Assembly (NCBI RefSeq): GCF_008370325.1
Contig: NZ_VNIP01000011.1
Coordinates: 186,001-250,000 of the forward strand
DNA length: 64,000 bases
Origin: Martinezella tropici
GTDB taxonomy: Bacteria; Pseudomonadota; Alphaproteobacteria; Rhizobiales; Rhizobiaceae
Reading direction: 5' to 3'
Shown here piece after piece: positions 45,829-55,023 of the stretch. Under the pieces are notes generated by a model. It was given only the letters and a program-made list of their open reading frames with translations, was not told the DNA's origin and searched no databases. A program made the translations under genes and the position numbers. Each line of letters starts with the position of its first letter. Positions within the stretch are counted from its first letter, which is position 1.

Positions 45829-47091
45829 TTATGCCTCATATCGGCGCAGGACAAGCGACGCATTCGTGCCGCCGAAGCCAAAGGAGTTCGACAGAGCGAC
45901 ATTGATCTCGCGCTTGCGGGCCTTGTGCGGGACGAGATCGATAGCGGTCTCGCGTTCCGGATTATCCAGATTGAGCGTCGGCGGGGCAATATTGTCGCGA
46001 ATGGCAAGCGTGGCGAAGATCGCTTCGATCGCGCCGGCTGCCCCCAGGAGATGGCCGGTCGCCGATTTGGTCGATGACATCGAGATCTTCGACGCGGCAT
46101 TGCCGACCAGCCGCTCGACCGCACCGAGCTCGATCGTATCGGCCATGGTCGAGGTGCCGTGGGCATTGATGTAGTCGACATCCGCCGGCGTCAGACCTGC
46201 GCGCTTCAGCGCCGAGGTCATGCAGCGCAACGCACCTTCGCCATCCTCGGAGGGAGCAGTGATGTGATGAGCGTCGCCGGAAAGACCGTAACCGACGACT
46301 TCGGCGTAGATCTTGGCGCCGCGCGCCTTGGCATGTTCCAACTCCTCGAGAACGACGATGCCGGCGCCCTCGCCCATGACGAAGCCGTCACGGTCGCGAT
46401 CATAGGGACGCGAGGCCTTCTGCGGCGTATCGTTATAATCCGTCGACAACGCCTTGCAGGCCGCAAAGCCGGCAAGCGAGATACGGCAGACCGGAGCCTC
46501 GGCGCCGCCGGCGACCATGACATCGGCATCGCCGAGCATGATCAGGCGAGCCGCATCGCCGATGGCGTGCGCACCGGTGGAGCATGCAGTAACGACAGCA
46601 TGGTTCGGGCCGCGCAGCTTGTGGCGGATCGAAACCTGGCCGGAAACAAGATTGATGAGGCGACCCGGGATGAAGAAAGGCGAGATGCGGCGCGGACCCT
46701 TGTCGCGCAGCGTGTAGCCAGCTTCGACAATGCCCTCGAGGCCGCCGATGCCGGAGCCGATCATGACGCCCGTGGCGATCTGATCCTCATCCGTTGCCGG
46801 GTGCCAATTGGCGTCGGTCAGCGCCATGTCGGCGGCTGCCATGCCATAGATGATGAAGGGATCGACCTTGCGCTGTTCCTTCGGCTCCATCCAATCGTCA
46901 GCATTGAACGTGCCGTCGGTGCCGTCGCCGACGGGAATGCGGCAGGCGATTTTAGCCGGGAGATCTTCGACCTCGAATTCGGTCACGAGGCGCGCACCGT
47001 TGTGCCCAGCGAGCAAACGCGTCCAGGACACCTCCGTGCCACAGCCCAAAGGTGATACCATGCCGGTACCCGTGATAACGACACGTCTCAT
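45829..47091 (-). CDS. fabF: Beta-ketoacyl-ACP synthase II
   Basis: FabF condenses malonyl-ACP with acyl-ACP in fatty-acid elongation. The 420-residue thiolase-fold protein has the catalytic Cys170 in VTACSTGAHAIGDAA and the two catalytic histidines in NAHGTSTMADTIE and SATGHLLGAAGAIEA. The start MRRVVITGTGMVSPLG is typical. It follows acpP by 114 bp on the same strand, giving the common fabD-fabG-acpP-fabF order. mltG follows. Confidence 0.98.
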   Translation of the reverse strand: MRRVVITGTGMVSPLGCGTEVSWTRLLAGHNGARLVTEFEVEDLPAKIACRIPVGDGTDGTFNADDWMEPKEQRKVDPFIIYGMAAADMALTDANWHPATDEDQIATGVMIGSGIGGLEGIVEAGYTLRDKGPRRISPFFIPGRLINLVSGQVSIRHKLRGPNHAVVTACSTGAHAIGDAARLIMLGDADVMVAGGAEAPVCRISLAGFAACKALSTDYNDTPQKASRPYDRDRDGFVMGEGAGIVVLEELEHAKARGAKIYAEVVGYGLSGDAHHITAPSEDGEGALRCMTSALKRAGLTPADVDYINAHGTSTMADTIELGAVERLVGNAASKISMSSTKSATGHLLGAAGAIEAIFATLAIRDNIAPPTLNLDNPERETAIDLVPHKARKREINVALSNSFGFGGTNASLVLRRYEA

Positions 47092-47205
47092 CGCCCGCAG
47101 ACCCCCGTCTTTTTATAATGATATGCGTATAAACATGCTTCGGCCGGCTTCGCCGGACGAAATAGGGCGGACTCTTCAGCCCGCCCATTCAAAAAGCACA
47201 AAAGA

Positions 47206-47442
47206 TTAGGCCTGGGCCTTTTCAATGAACTTTACCGCGTCGCCGACCGTCAGGATCGAGTCAGCAGCGTCGTCGGGGATTTCAACGCCGAATTCTTCTT
47301 CGAAGGCCATGACCAGTTCGACGGTGTCGAGCGAGTCCGCACCCAGATCGTCGATGAAGCTTGCGCTTTCAACAACCTTGTCGGCGTCAACGCCAAGATG
47401 ATCAACAACAATTTTCTTTACGCGTTCTGCGATATCGCTCAT
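47206..47442 (-). CDS. acpP: Acyl carrier protein
   Basis: AcpP carries growing acyl chains on a 4'-phosphopantetheine attached to Ser37, within [18 protein letters not shown]. The 78-residue acidic protein is the standard size. It lies between fabG (288 bp upstream) and fabF, and the long upstream gap suggests that it has its own promoter, as usual for this abundant protein. A prominent hairpin lies in that gap. Confidence 0.98.
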   Translation of the reverse strand: MSDIAERVKKIVVDHLGVDADKVVESASFIDDLGADSLDTVELVMAFEEEFGVEIPDDAADSILTVGDAVKFIEKAQA

Positions 47443-47680
47443 GTCGGTTTCCTCGACCTTATGTCCTGATGAGAATGCCTTGTGACATCCCTACCCAAAT
47501 TCAAACCTGCAGCATCTGTCCTGACGCCGCTGGCAAACCCGTTCAACCCGGCATTGAGATCCGGTCCGGCGCCTTCAAAGCGGCCCAGTCCGTCTGCATT
47601 TTCCGGACGACTGTTCACAGTCATGGCCCGCTTAACACGGTTTAAGTCCGTCGCAAAGCCAGAAAATAGCCGGCTCCGGG

Positions 47681-47724
47681 TTGCTCAACATGCTATTGGA
47701 GGGAAAGTTCCCTCCAATGAGCAA
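47681..47724. other. Strong hairpin between fabG and acpP
   Basis: A perfect 11-bp inverted repeat, ATTGGAGGGAA / TTCCCTCCAAT (47695-47705, 47708-47718), with only 2 nt between arms, framed by outer arms TTGCTC and GAGCAA (47681-47686, 47719-47724). It begins 7 bp beyond the fabG stop. No T-run follows on the minus strand, so it is not a standard intrinsic terminator; it may stabilise the fabG transcript 3' end. Confidence 0.6.
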
Positions 47725-47730
47725 TTCCCT

Positions 47731-48468
47731 TTAGATCATCGCCATGCCGCCGTTGACATGGATCGTCTGGCCCGTGACGTAGCTGGCTTCAGACGAGGCA
47801 AGATAGGCGACGGCCGAGGCGACTTCCTCGCCCGTGCCCATGCGCCTCATGGGAATGGCGCCCATGATGGCTTCCTTCTGCTTATCGTTCAGCTTGCCCG
47901 TCATCGCGCTTTCGATGAAGCCTGGGGCGACGCAGTTGACCGTCACGTTGCGGCTCGCGATTTCCTGCGCCAGCGACTTGGTGAAGCCGATCATGCCGGC
48001 CTTGGAGGCGCAGTAGTTCGCCTGTCCGGGGTTACCGGTGACGCCGACGACGGAGGTGATGTTGATAATGCGGCCATAGCGGCGGCGCATCATCGGATGG
48101 GTCAGCTCACGGGTCAGGCGGAAGACGGCGGTGAGATTGACTTCCAGCACGCTGTCCCAATCCTCGTCGCTCATGCGCACGAACAGGCCGTCCCTAGTGA
48201 TGCCGGCGTTGTTGACGAGGATATCGACGCCGCCGAGTTCCTCTTCCGCCTTGGCGCCCAGCGCCTTCACCTCGTCGCGATCCGAAAGGTTCGCCGGGAA
48301 GATCTTGACACGATCGCCGAGTTCAGAGGCCAGCGCCTCCAGCTTTTCGACGCGCGTGCCGTGCAGGCCGACGATCGCACCCTGCTTGTGCAGGAGCCGG
48401 GCAATTTCTTCACCGATGCCGCCGGATGCGCCGGTTACCAGGGCCTTGCGGCCGGTCAAATCAAGCAT
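47731..48468 (-). CDS. fabG: 3-Oxoacyl-ACP reductase
   Basis: FabG reduces 3-oxoacyl-ACP with NADPH in fatty-acid synthesis. The 245-residue SDR has the cofactor motif TGASGGIG (12-19), NNAG near 86, Ser in NITSVVG, and catalytic Tyr152/Lys156 in YCASKAG. The NAGITRDGLFVRMSDEDW block is specific to FabG. It lies 24 bp after fabD on the same strand. Confidence 0.98.
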   Translation of the reverse strand: MLDLTGRKALVTGASGGIGEEIARLLHKQGAIVGLHGTRVEKLEALASELGDRVKIFPANLSDRDEVKALGAKAEEELGGVDILVNNAGITRDGLFVRMSDEDWDSVLEVNLTAVFRLTRELTHPMMRRRYGRIINITSVVGVTGNPGQANYCASKAGMIGFTKSLAQEIASRNVTVNCVAPGFIESAMTGKLNDKQKEAIMGAIPMRRMGTGEEVASAVAYLASSEASYVTGQTIHVNGGMAMI

Positions 48469-48492
48469 GTGTGTCCCTCGTTTCCTAATCTA

Positions 48493-49437
48493 TCAGCCGA
48501 GCAATGCGGCAAGCGCCGTGTCGATATCAGCGGCATTGTTGACGGCAATGCCGTTGACCGATTTATCTATACGACGAGCGAGGCCCGTCAGCACCTTGCC
48601 GGCGCCAATTTCATACAATGTTGTCACATTGTTGGCCGCGAACCATTCCACCGTCTCGCGCCAGCGCACCTGACCGGTAACCTGCTCAACGAGAAGCTTG
48701 GAGATCTCGTCCGCATCCGTGACCGGAGCGGCCCGGACATTGGCGATGACAGGCACGACCGGATTGGCCTTGGCGACGCCGGCAAGCGCCTCGCGCATCG
48801 CTTCGGCCGCCGGGGCCATCAAGACTGAATGGAAGGGTGCGGAGACCGGCAGGAGGATCGCGCGCTTGGCGCCCTTGGCGGTCGCAAGCTCCGCGGCCTT
48901 CTCGACCGGTGCTTTCTCGCCGGAAATGACGATCTGGCCGCCGCCATTGTCGTTGGCGATCTGGCAAGCGCCGAGCGCCGAGGCTTCGGCACAGACGGCG
49001 ACGACATCGGCATGTTCAAGCCCGATGATCGCGGCCATAGCGCCGACGCCAACGGGGACTGCCGCCTGCATGGCGTTGCCGCGGATGCGCAGCAGACGCG
49101 CGGTATCGGCAAGGGAGAAGGTGCCGGCGGCACAGAGCGCGGAATATTCGCCGAGCGAATGACCGGCGACATAGGCCACCTTGCTCTTCAGATCGAGGCC
49201 GCGAGCCTGCAGCACCCGGATGACGGCAAGCGACACGGCCATCAGTGCCGGCTGCGCATTGGCAGTCAGGGTTAGCTTGTCTTCCGGACCGGTGAAGATG
49301 ACGTCGGAGAGCTTTTCACCGAGCGCTTCATCGACTTCCTCGAAGACGGCGCGCGCCTCGGCGAAATTGTCGGCAAGGTCCTTGCCCATGCCGACGGCCT
49401 GGCTGCCCTGGCCGGGAAATGTGAAAGCAACAGTCAT
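48493..49437 (-). CDS. fabD: Malonyl-CoA:ACP transacylase
   Basis: FabD moves malonyl from CoA to AcpP. The 314-residue protein starts with TVAFTFPGQGSQAVGMGKDL and carries the nucleophilic Ser94 in AGHSLGEYSAL and the catalytic His in VSAPFHSVLM. It is the first gene of the fab cluster. The 194-bp gap to the divergent aldo/keto reductase gene must hold promoters for both. Confidence 0.98.
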   Translation of the reverse strand: MTVAFTFPGQGSQAVGMGKDLADNFAEARAVFEEVDEALGEKLSDVIFTGPEDKLTLTANAQPALMAVSLAVIRVLQARGLDLKSKVAYVAGHSLGEYSALCAAGTFSLADTARLLRIRGNAMQAAVPVGVGAMAAIIGLEHADVVAVCAEASALGACQIANDNGGGQIVISGEKAPVEKAAELATAKGAKRAILLPVSAPFHSVLMAPAAEAMREALAGVAKANPVVPVIANVRAAPVTDADEISKLLVEQVTGQVRWRETVEWFAANNVTTLYEIGAGKVLTGLARRIDKSVNGIAVNNAADIDTALAALLG

Positions 49438-49631
49438 TATAAAGCGTCCTTTTGGGGGTCGTTTTGCTTCCCAATGACATTGTTTGCGCCGGAGTCAATA
49501 GCGCAAGCCCTTTCGCCAACGGCTTTTGCGGCTGCGAAACGCAATGATTTTTTCCTTGCGCTCGCTCGGTTCGCGCCTAAATTCTCACGATCCTCTTCAT
49601 TTCAGCGTCCTCCCATCTCCAAGGTTCTCCC

Positions 49632-50675
49632 ATGAAATATAAGAATTTAGGCCGTACCGATATTTCCGTTTCGCAGATTTGCCTGGGCACGATGACCTGG
49701 GGCACGCAGAACAGCGAAGCCGAAGCGCACGAGCAGATGGACTATGCGGTCCAGAAGGGTATCAATTTCTTCGATACCGCCGAAATGTATCCGACGACGC
49801 CGGTCGGGCCGGAAACCCAGGGACGCACGGAAGAGTATATCGGCAGCTGGTTCGAGAAGACCGGCAAGCGCAAGGATATCGTGCTCGCCACAAAAGTCGC
49901 CGGGCCGGGCCGCGAATATCTGCGCGGCGGACAGGGCGCTGACGCCGCCAATATCCGCGCGGCGATCGATGCCAGCCTAAAGCGGCTGAAGACCGATTAT
50001 ATCGACCTCTACCAGGTCCATTGGCCGAACCGCGGCCATTTCCACTTCCGCCAGAACTGGCGCTACAACCCTTTCAACCAGGATCGCGAAAAGGTGGTTG
50101 CCAATATCACCGAGATCCTGGAGACGATGGGCGAGCTCATAAAGGCCGGCAAGATCCGCGCCATCGGCCTGTCGAACGAGACGACCTGGGGCATCCAGAA
50201 ATATCTGACGATTTCCGAGCAGAAGAGCCTGCCACGCGTTGCCATCACGCAGAACGAGTACAATCTGCTCTACCGGCATTTCGACCTCGATCTGGCCGAG
50301 CTGTCGCATCACGAGGATGTCGGGCTGCTCGCCTATTCGCCGCTCGCCGGCGGCATTCTCAGCGGCAAATATGTCGGCGGCGTGCGGCCGGCCGGCTCGC
50401 GCGGCTCGATCAACCTCGACATCGGCGGCCGCCTGCAGCCGCTGCAGGAGCCGCCGGTAAAAGCCTATCTCGAAATCGCCGCCAAGTACGGCATCGATCC
50501 TTCGAAGCTGGCGCTCGCCTATTGCTTCACCAAGCCCTTCATAGCCTCCGTCATTATCGGCGCCACGACGATGCCGCAGCTCGAGACCGATATCGCTTCA
50601 GCTTATGCGACGCTGCCGGAAGAGGCATTGGCCGAGATCGAGCAGGTGCACCGGAAATATCCGATGCCGATGTGA
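49632..50675 (+). CDS. Aldo/keto reductase (Tas-like)
   Basis: A 347-residue NADP-dependent aldo/keto reductase. The catalytic tetrad is visible: Asp and Tyr in FFDTAEMYPTTP, Lys in VLATKVAG, and His in YQVHWPNRG. The start MKYKNLGRTDISVSQICLGT and the long loop with PTTPVGPETQGRTEEYIG resemble E. coli Tas. The physiological substrate is not known. It is divergent from fabD and appears monocistronic. Confidence 0.93.
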   Translation: MKYKNLGRTDISVSQICLGTMTWGTQNSEAEAHEQMDYAVQKGINFFDTAEMYPTTPVGPETQGRTEEYIGSWFEKTGKRKDIVLATKVAGPGREYLRGGQGADAANIRAAIDASLKRLKTDYIDLYQVHWPNRGHFHFRQNWRYNPFNQDREKVVANITEILETMGELIKAGKIRAIGLSNETTWGIQKYLTISEQKSLPRVAITQNEYNLLYRHFDLDLAELSHHEDVGLLAYSPLAGGILSGKYVGGVRPAGSRGSINLDIGGRLQPLQEPPVKAYLEIAAKYGIDPSKLALAYCFTKPFIASVIIGATTMPQLETDIASAYATLPEEALAEIEQVHRKYPMPM

Positions 50676-50810
50676 GGTCCCAGAGCGCCGAATTCGCTAA
50701 CGGATACCATCGAGCCTTCGGCCAATCAGGCGCCACCCGCCGTCGTCGGCGGGATGGCCCTGCAGCTGCGAACGCTAGAGCCAGCAACTCGTCTATCCGA
50801 GAGCAATGGG

Positions 50811-51299
50811 ATGGGTATCAGAAACTATTTGATCGAAGGCGTTTCCGGCACCGGCAAGACATCGGTCTGCCGCGAGCTGCAACGGCGCGGTTTCCATGCC
50901 ATCAATGGTGATACCGAGTTGGCTTATCAGAGCGATCCCAAAACGGGGGAACCCCTGACTGGACTTGCCCACGAGTACCATATTTGGAACGTGGACAAGG
51001 TCAAAGCACTGGTGGCCGACCAAAGCCATGCTGCGTCGTTCTTCTGCGGCGGCTCCAGGAATTTCCCTAGCTTTATCCATCTGTTCGATCAGGTTTTTGT
51101 TCTCGAGGTCGATCTTGACACCTTGACCCGACGGCTTGCCCAGAGGCCGGAAACCGAGTGGGGTGGAAAGCCCGCCGAACGGCAGTTCATCGAGCGGTTG
51201 CACACCACGAAAGAAGATGTCCCAACAAACGGCGTCGTCATCGATGCGACTGCGCCGCTTGAACATGTCGTAAGCGAGATTCTGGAAAAATGCAGCTAG
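50811..51299 (+). CDS. Small P-loop NTPase, nucleotide-kinase-like
   Basis: A 162-residue protein with an N-terminal Walker A YLIEGVSGTGKTSVCREL (P-loop GVSGTGKT) and an adenylate/shikimate-kinase-like order: a substrate segment AINGDTELAY, then a FCGGSRN element, FVLEVDLDTLTRRLAQRP with the Arg-rich lid, and a short C-terminal half. This layout fits small kinases and AAA_18-type proteins often found as uncharacterised ATP-binding proteins. The ATG at 50811 is chosen over an upstream extension. The substrate is unknown. It is 135 bp after the aldo/keto reductase. Confidence 0.82.
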   Translation: MGIRNYLIEGVSGTGKTSVCRELQRRGFHAINGDTELAYQSDPKTGEPLTGLAHEYHIWNVDKVKALVADQSHAASFFCGGSRNFPSFIHLFDQVFVLEVDLDTLTRRLAQRPETEWGGKPAERQFIERLHTTKEDVPTNGVVIDATAPLEHVVSEILEKCS

Positions 51300-51342
51300 G
51301 CCGCATCTACTGAAAGAAGAGCGGAAAGCCGCCTGCCGATCT

Positions 51343-52089
51343 CTATTGCTCAGCCTTCGGCGCAATCGTCAGTTCCGAACCATAGGCCTCGCGCAACTCT
51401 TCCTGCCCCTTTACCCGGTCCACGGACTTATGAAGCAGGATCGAGCGATAGCCTTCAGAACTCTGCCCCTCGATCAGGGTGACATCAGCGTTTCCCGGAT
51501 TGTCCGAATGCTCGAACCAATCGACCGGATGATGCAGGAAGTTCATCTCGAAGGCCCGGTTGGTGACGCCGTGGCCGACGATAATGACATTGTTCCTGCC
51601 GTTTTCGGCGTCGTGCATGACGGTCTGCAGGAACAGGCGGACACGCTGGGCAACATCGGCGCGGCTCTCGCCATCCGGCGGCCGCGCATAGAACTTGCCG
51701 TTGTTGTTGCGCAGCCTTGCCCATTTCTCGAACTCATCGGGAAACTTCCGCCTCTGCTCGGCATGGTCGTAGATTTCGGTGAAGAGCCCAAAATCCTGCT
51801 CGCGCAGCAGGTAATCCTCTCTCACATCCTCGATCAGATCTGTCGGCAGGATCTCCAGCAGGGCATCCTTGCTCTGCCGCGTCCTCAGGAAGGGAGAATA
51901 CCAGACGTTCAGCTTGCGCAATTCAGCTGATGGTAGCCCTTTCAGATAGGCTGATATCGCCTGGCCTGCCTGAAGCACCTGCCGATGTCCCCATTCGGTC
52001 AGCGGAACATTGTGATCGCCGAACTGCCGATAGGCCCGGTCATCGATATTGCCGAGGGATTCGCCGTGCCGAACGAGAAAGATGCGCAT
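51343..52089 (-). CDS. Histidine phosphatase family protein
   Basis: A 248-residue branch-1 histidine phosphatase (phosphoglycerate-mutase-like). The catalytic RHG motif is at the start (IFLVRHGESLGNID), a second conserved region YSPFLRTRQSKDALLE holds the phosphate-pocket Arg, and the second catalytic His is in VIIVGHGVTNRAFEM. I chose the ATG at 52089 (MRIFLVRHG); an upstream frame exists but is not family-like. The substrate is unknown: mutase, phosphatase or nucleotide-sugar roles are all seen in this family. It is convergent with the P-loop gene. Confidence 0.92.
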   Translation of the reverse strand: MRIFLVRHGESLGNIDDRAYRQFGDHNVPLTEWGHRQVLQAGQAISAYLKGLPSAELRKLNVWYSPFLRTRQSKDALLEILPTDLIEDVREDYLLREQDFGLFTEIYDHAEQRRKFPDEFEKWARLRNNNGKFYARPPDGESRADVAQRVRLFLQTVMHDAENGRNNVIIVGHGVTNRAFEMNFLHHPVDWFEHSDNPGNADVTLIEGQSSEGYRSILLHKSVDRVKGQEELREAYGSELTIAPKAEQ

Positions 52090-52228
52090 GAACAATCCGT
52101 ATTGCTGCAATTCGCCTCGCATCATATGGGAGTGCGCGGCGGGTGCAACGCTGCGACAGGCGGGGCTCACGATTTGGCGGGAGAATCGAGGCCGACCCCA
52201 GGCAAAGCGGCATAATTTCGCTCGTACC

Positions 52229-52257
52229 CTTGCCTTTCCGAGAAAAATCCGTATAAG
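52229..52257 (+). promoter_or_regulatory. Candidate sigma-70 promoter of the rpsF operon
   Basis: CTTGCC (52229-52234) and TATAAG (52252-52257) are separated by exactly 17 bp, a good match to the housekeeping promoter of rhizobia (CTTGAC, N17, CTATAT-like). Transcription would begin near 52264, giving a leader of about 210 nt before rpsF. Confidence 0.6.
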
Positions 52258-52477
52258 CCGCCCTGTTCGCAACCCGGTCTTCTGGCTGGTGGCTGAACGG
52301 AGGGCCGGTTTCCGCAAGGGAATCGTTCGGAACGGAAGCGTTCCAGCCTCCCGTGTCTCCGCTCTCGACCGTCTCGGAAACGCTTTTCTTGCTTGGGTTT
52401 ACCCTCTCAGGAGCAGTCGTTGAGGCTTAGCCGCCGAATATCGGGTTCAGACCAACGCAAGAAAGGCAAAGCTATCC
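52258..52477 (+). other. Long leader of the rpsF-rpsR operon, possible autoregulatory RNA
   Basis: The remainder of the 388-bp gap upstream of rpsF holds no plausible gene. It is GC-rich, with at least one clean hairpin: GGAACG, tetraloop GAAG, CGTTCC (52329-52344). A CCG-containing segment lies near 52432-52440. In other bacteria the S6:S18 complex binds a conserved leader RNA and feeds back on its own operon; whether this leader carries that motif is untested. It ends with the AAAGGC ribosome site and the ATG at 52478. Confidence 0.4.
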
Positions 52478-52924
52478 ATGGCTCTTTACGAACATGTATT
52501 CCTTGCCCGGCAGGATATTTCCGCTCAGCAGGTCGACGCCCTCGTAGAACAGTACAAGGGTGTCATCGAAGCTCACGGCGGTAAAGTCGGGCGTATCGAA
52601 AACTGGGGCCTCAAGTCCCTCACCTACCGCATCAAGAAGAACCGCAAGGCTCATTACGCCCTGATGGACATCGATGCTCCGGCCGCTGCGATCCAGGAAA
52701 TGGAACGCCAGATGCGCATCAGCGAAGACGTCCTGCGCTACATGACGATCGCTGTCGAGAAGCACGAAGAAGGCCCGTCGGCCATGATGCAGAAGCGCGA
52801 CCGTGACGACCGCCCGCGCCGCGATGGCGACCGTCCGGAGCGCAGCTTCGGCGATCGTGGTCCGCGCCCGGATCGTGGTGACCGCGAAGACCGTCCGCGC
52901 CGTCCGCGCGAAGACCGCGTATAA
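52478..52924 (+). CDS. rpsF: 30S ribosomal protein S6
   Basis: S6 binds the central domain of 16S rRNA with S18. The 148-residue protein has the S6 fold in its first ~95 residues ([54 protein letters not shown]). The remaining ~50 residues form a charged Arg/Asp-rich tail ([20 protein letters not shown]), longer than in E. coli (~131 aa). It starts a probable operon with rpsR, the DUF2232 gene and rplI. Confidence 0.98.
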   Translation: MALYEHVFLARQDISAQQVDALVEQYKGVIEAHGGKVGRIENWGLKSLTYRIKKNRKAHYALMDIDAPAAAIQEMERQMRISEDVLRYMTIAVEKHEEGPSAMMQKRDRDDRPRRDGDRPERSFGDRGPRPDRGDREDRPRRPREDRV

Positions 52925-52937
52925 GGAGATTTGAGAG

Positions 52938-53186
52938 ATGTCTGAAGTTTCTTCCGCACCGGTCCGCCGTCCGTTCCATCGCCGCCGCAAGACCTGCCCG
53001 TTCTCGGGTGCCAATGCGCCGCGCATCGACTATAAGGACGTTCGTCTCCTGCAGCGCTACATTTCCGAGCGCGGCAAGATCGTTCCGTCCCGCATCACGG
53101 CCGTTTCCCAGAAGAAGCAGCGCGAACTCGCCCAGGCGATCAAGCGCGCCCGTTTCCTCGGCCTGCTGCCCTACGTCGTCGCTTAA
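52938..53186 (+). CDS. rpsR: 30S ribosomal protein S18
   Basis: S18 binds 16S rRNA together with S6. The 82-residue basic protein contains [38 protein letters not shown] and ends [10 protein letters not shown]. It follows rpsF by 13 bp with a GGAGATTTGAG ribosome site. A hairpin at 53212-53235 may reduce read-through to the following genes. Confidence 0.98.
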   Translation: MSEVSSAPVRRPFHRRRKTCPFSGANAPRIDYKDVRLLQRYISERGKIVPSRITAVSQKKQRELAQAIKRARFLGLLPYVVA

Positions 53187-53211
53187 TAGCGCCGGACGCA
53201 GAATGAATTAG

Positions 53212-53235
53212 AGGGAAGGCAGCAATGCCTTCCCT
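53212..53235 (+). terminator. Hairpin after rpsR, weak or partial terminator
   Basis: Perfect 10-bp arms AGGGAAGGCA / TGCCTTCCCT around GCAA. Only TT and a C/T-rich stretch follow, so termination is probably partial; it could adjust the ratio of S6/S18 to the downstream DUF2232 and L9 products. Confidence 0.5.
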
Positions 53236-53350
53236 TCTCCCTTCCGCGATGGGCGCGGATCGGAACCTTCAAACCCCATGTTGGGGACGGCTTTCACGCC
53301 CGAGTGGCGAAAGCATCCTCTAACTGCTCGATACGAAGCAGGACAGCGAC

Positions 53351-54328
53351 GTGAAGAAGTTGAACGCAAAAGAGCTTGGCATCGGCGCACTCGCCGGTCT
53401 GACCGCCGCCCTACTCGTGTATGGCGCGACGGTGCAGCCATTGCTGTTCATCCTGTTCGGCGCGCTTTCCGCTCTCCCGATCCTGATCGTCGGCCTCGGC
53501 TGGGGCAACATGGCCGTCATCGCTGCCGTCGTCGTTGCCGGGGTTGTAGGCACGATCGCGCAGTCGGTCTATTTCGGGCTGTTCGTCGTCCTGCTGGCGC
53601 TGATCCCGGCATGGCTCAGCCATCTTGCCAATTTGGCGCGTCCCGCCTCCGAGCTTGGAGGACCGGATAACCTGATGGCATGGTATCCGCTCTCCGACAT
53701 CATGCTGCACCTGTGCGGCCTCGCCGCCGTCGTCATCATCGTCGCCGGCGCGGTCATGGGCTACAATGCCGATCTCGTCGGCCAGGTCGTCGATCTCTAC
53801 GTCAAGGCCGTGAACGAGCAGCAGCCGGCGTTACCGCTCGATCCCATAGCGATCCAGAAGACCAAGAGCCTCATGCTCTACGCGATCCCCGTCGCCTGGG
53901 GCATGATCTGGGTGATGATGCTGCTCGCCGCCTATTATGTCGCGACCCGCATCGTCGCCGCTTCGAGCCGCAATCTGCGTCCGCGCGAGGATATTCCCTC
54001 GGCGCTGCGTATGAACCGCAATGCGATCTTCGTCTTTCTCGTGGCGATCGTCGCCATCTTCTTCGGCGGCGTCCTGGCCCTCATCGCCGCCTCCGTGCTC
54101 GGTGCTTTCGGCGCGGGCTTCATCGTTTCCGGCTTTGCATCGCTGCATTACCGGACGCGCGGCAAGGACTGGCGCATCCCCGTGCTGGTCATCTGCTACC
54201 TGATGTCCTTCCTGCTGACGCTGCCGCTCATCATCGTTCTCGTTCTCGGCCTCTACGATATCCGCAAGGCGATATCGCTGACCCCGAATAAGAATGCCGA
54301 TACACCCAAACAAGACACGAAAATCTGA
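53351..54328 (+). CDS. DUF2232 family integral membrane protein
   Basis: A 325-residue inner-membrane protein with about eight hydrophobic segments, starting [20 protein letters not shown]. This placement between rpsR and rplI is conserved in alphaproteobacteria, where the gene is annotated as DUF2232. The function is unknown; some relatives (YybS family) are linked to sporulation or efflux in Gram-positives. The start is a GTG at 53351. It is 20 bp before rplI. Confidence 0.88.
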   Translation: MKKLNAKELGIGALAGLTAALLVYGATVQPLLFILFGALSALPILIVGLGWGNMAVIAAVVVAGVVGTIAQSVYFGLFVVLLALIPAWLSHLANLARPASELGGPDNLMAWYPLSDIMLHLCGLAAVVIIVAGAVMGYNADLVGQVVDLYVKAVNEQQPALPLDPIAIQKTKSLMLYAIPVAWGMIWVMMLLAAYYVATRIVAASSRNLRPREDIPSALRMNRNAIFVFLVAIVAIFFGGVLALIAASVLGAFGAGFIVSGFASLHYRTRGKDWRIPVLVICYLMSFLLTLPLIIVLVLGLYDIRKAISLTPNKNADTPKQDTKI

Positions 54329-54348
54329 CATCGAAAGGAACAAGAACA

Positions 54349-54927
54349 ATGGAAGTCATTCTCCTCGAACGCATCTCCAAGCTCGGCCAGATGGGCGAAG
54401 TGGTCAAGGTTCGCGACGGCTTTGCCCGTAACTACCTGCTGCCGCTCGGCAAGGCGCTGCGCGCCAACGCCGCCAACAAGGCCCGTTTCGACGCCGAGCG
54501 CGCAACGCTCGAAGCCCGCAACCTCGAGCGCAAAAGCGAAGCCCAGAAGGTTGCCGACGTTCTCGGCGGCAAGTCCTTCATCGTCGTTCGCTCGGCTGGC
54601 GAAACCGGCCAGCTCTACGGTTCGGTCGCCGCTCGTGACGTCGTCGAAATCCTCGCCGCCGAAGGCTTCAACGTCGGCCGCAGCCAGGTTCACATGAACA
54701 CGCCGATCAAGGCCATCGGCCTGCACGATGTCACGATCGGGCTTCACGCTGAAGTCGAAATCACGGTCGAGCTCAACGTTGCCCGTTCCGCTGAAGAAGC
54801 AGAGCGCCAGGCCAAGGGCGAAACCCTCACCTCCGCCGACGCCATCTACGGCGTTGACGAAGACGCGCTGCGTCCGGAAGACTTCTTCGATCCGGAAGCC
54901 GATGGCAACGCTGAAGACGAAGCTTGA
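54349..54927 (+). CDS. rplI: 50S ribosomal protein L9
   Basis: L9 binds 23S rRNA near the L1 stalk and helps keep the reading frame. The 192-residue protein (E. coli 149) has the N-terminal signature [37 protein letters not shown], the long central helix, and [12 protein letters not shown] in the C-terminal domain. It has an acidic C-terminal extension of about 40 residues ([18 protein letters not shown]), common in alphaproteobacteria. A strong terminator follows. Confidence 0.98.
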   Translation: MEVILLERISKLGQMGEVVKVRDGFARNYLLPLGKALRANAANKARFDAERATLEARNLERKSEAQKVADVLGGKSFIVVRSAGETGQLYGSVAARDVVEILAAEGFNVGRSQVHMNTPIKAIGLHDVTIGLHAEVEITVELNVARSAEEAERQAKGETLTSADAIYGVDEDALRPEDFFDPEADGNAEDEA

Positions 54928-54959
54928 TCTTCAAGCCTTCTCAAGATTGCGAATGAAAG

Positions 54960-54990
54960 AAAGCCTGGGTCATTCGGCCCAGGCTTTTTT
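54960..54990. terminator. Rho-independent terminator between rplI and the efflux operon
   Basis: A 10-bp stem AAAGCCTGGG / CCCAGGCTTT, 8-nt loop and six T on the plus strand; the minus strand is also T-rich after the stem, so it may serve the convergent hlyD-type gene as well. Confidence 0.92.
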
Positions 54991-55023
54991 GTTTGCCTGT
55001 CAGTTATGAAGCGGCTGTTTCAG

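Noticed and set aside
52800-52924. Frameshift or repeat expansion at the end of rpsF
   Set aside because: The Arg/Asp-rich tail is in frame, ends cleanly before rpsR and is of a type usual in alphaproteobacterial S6.
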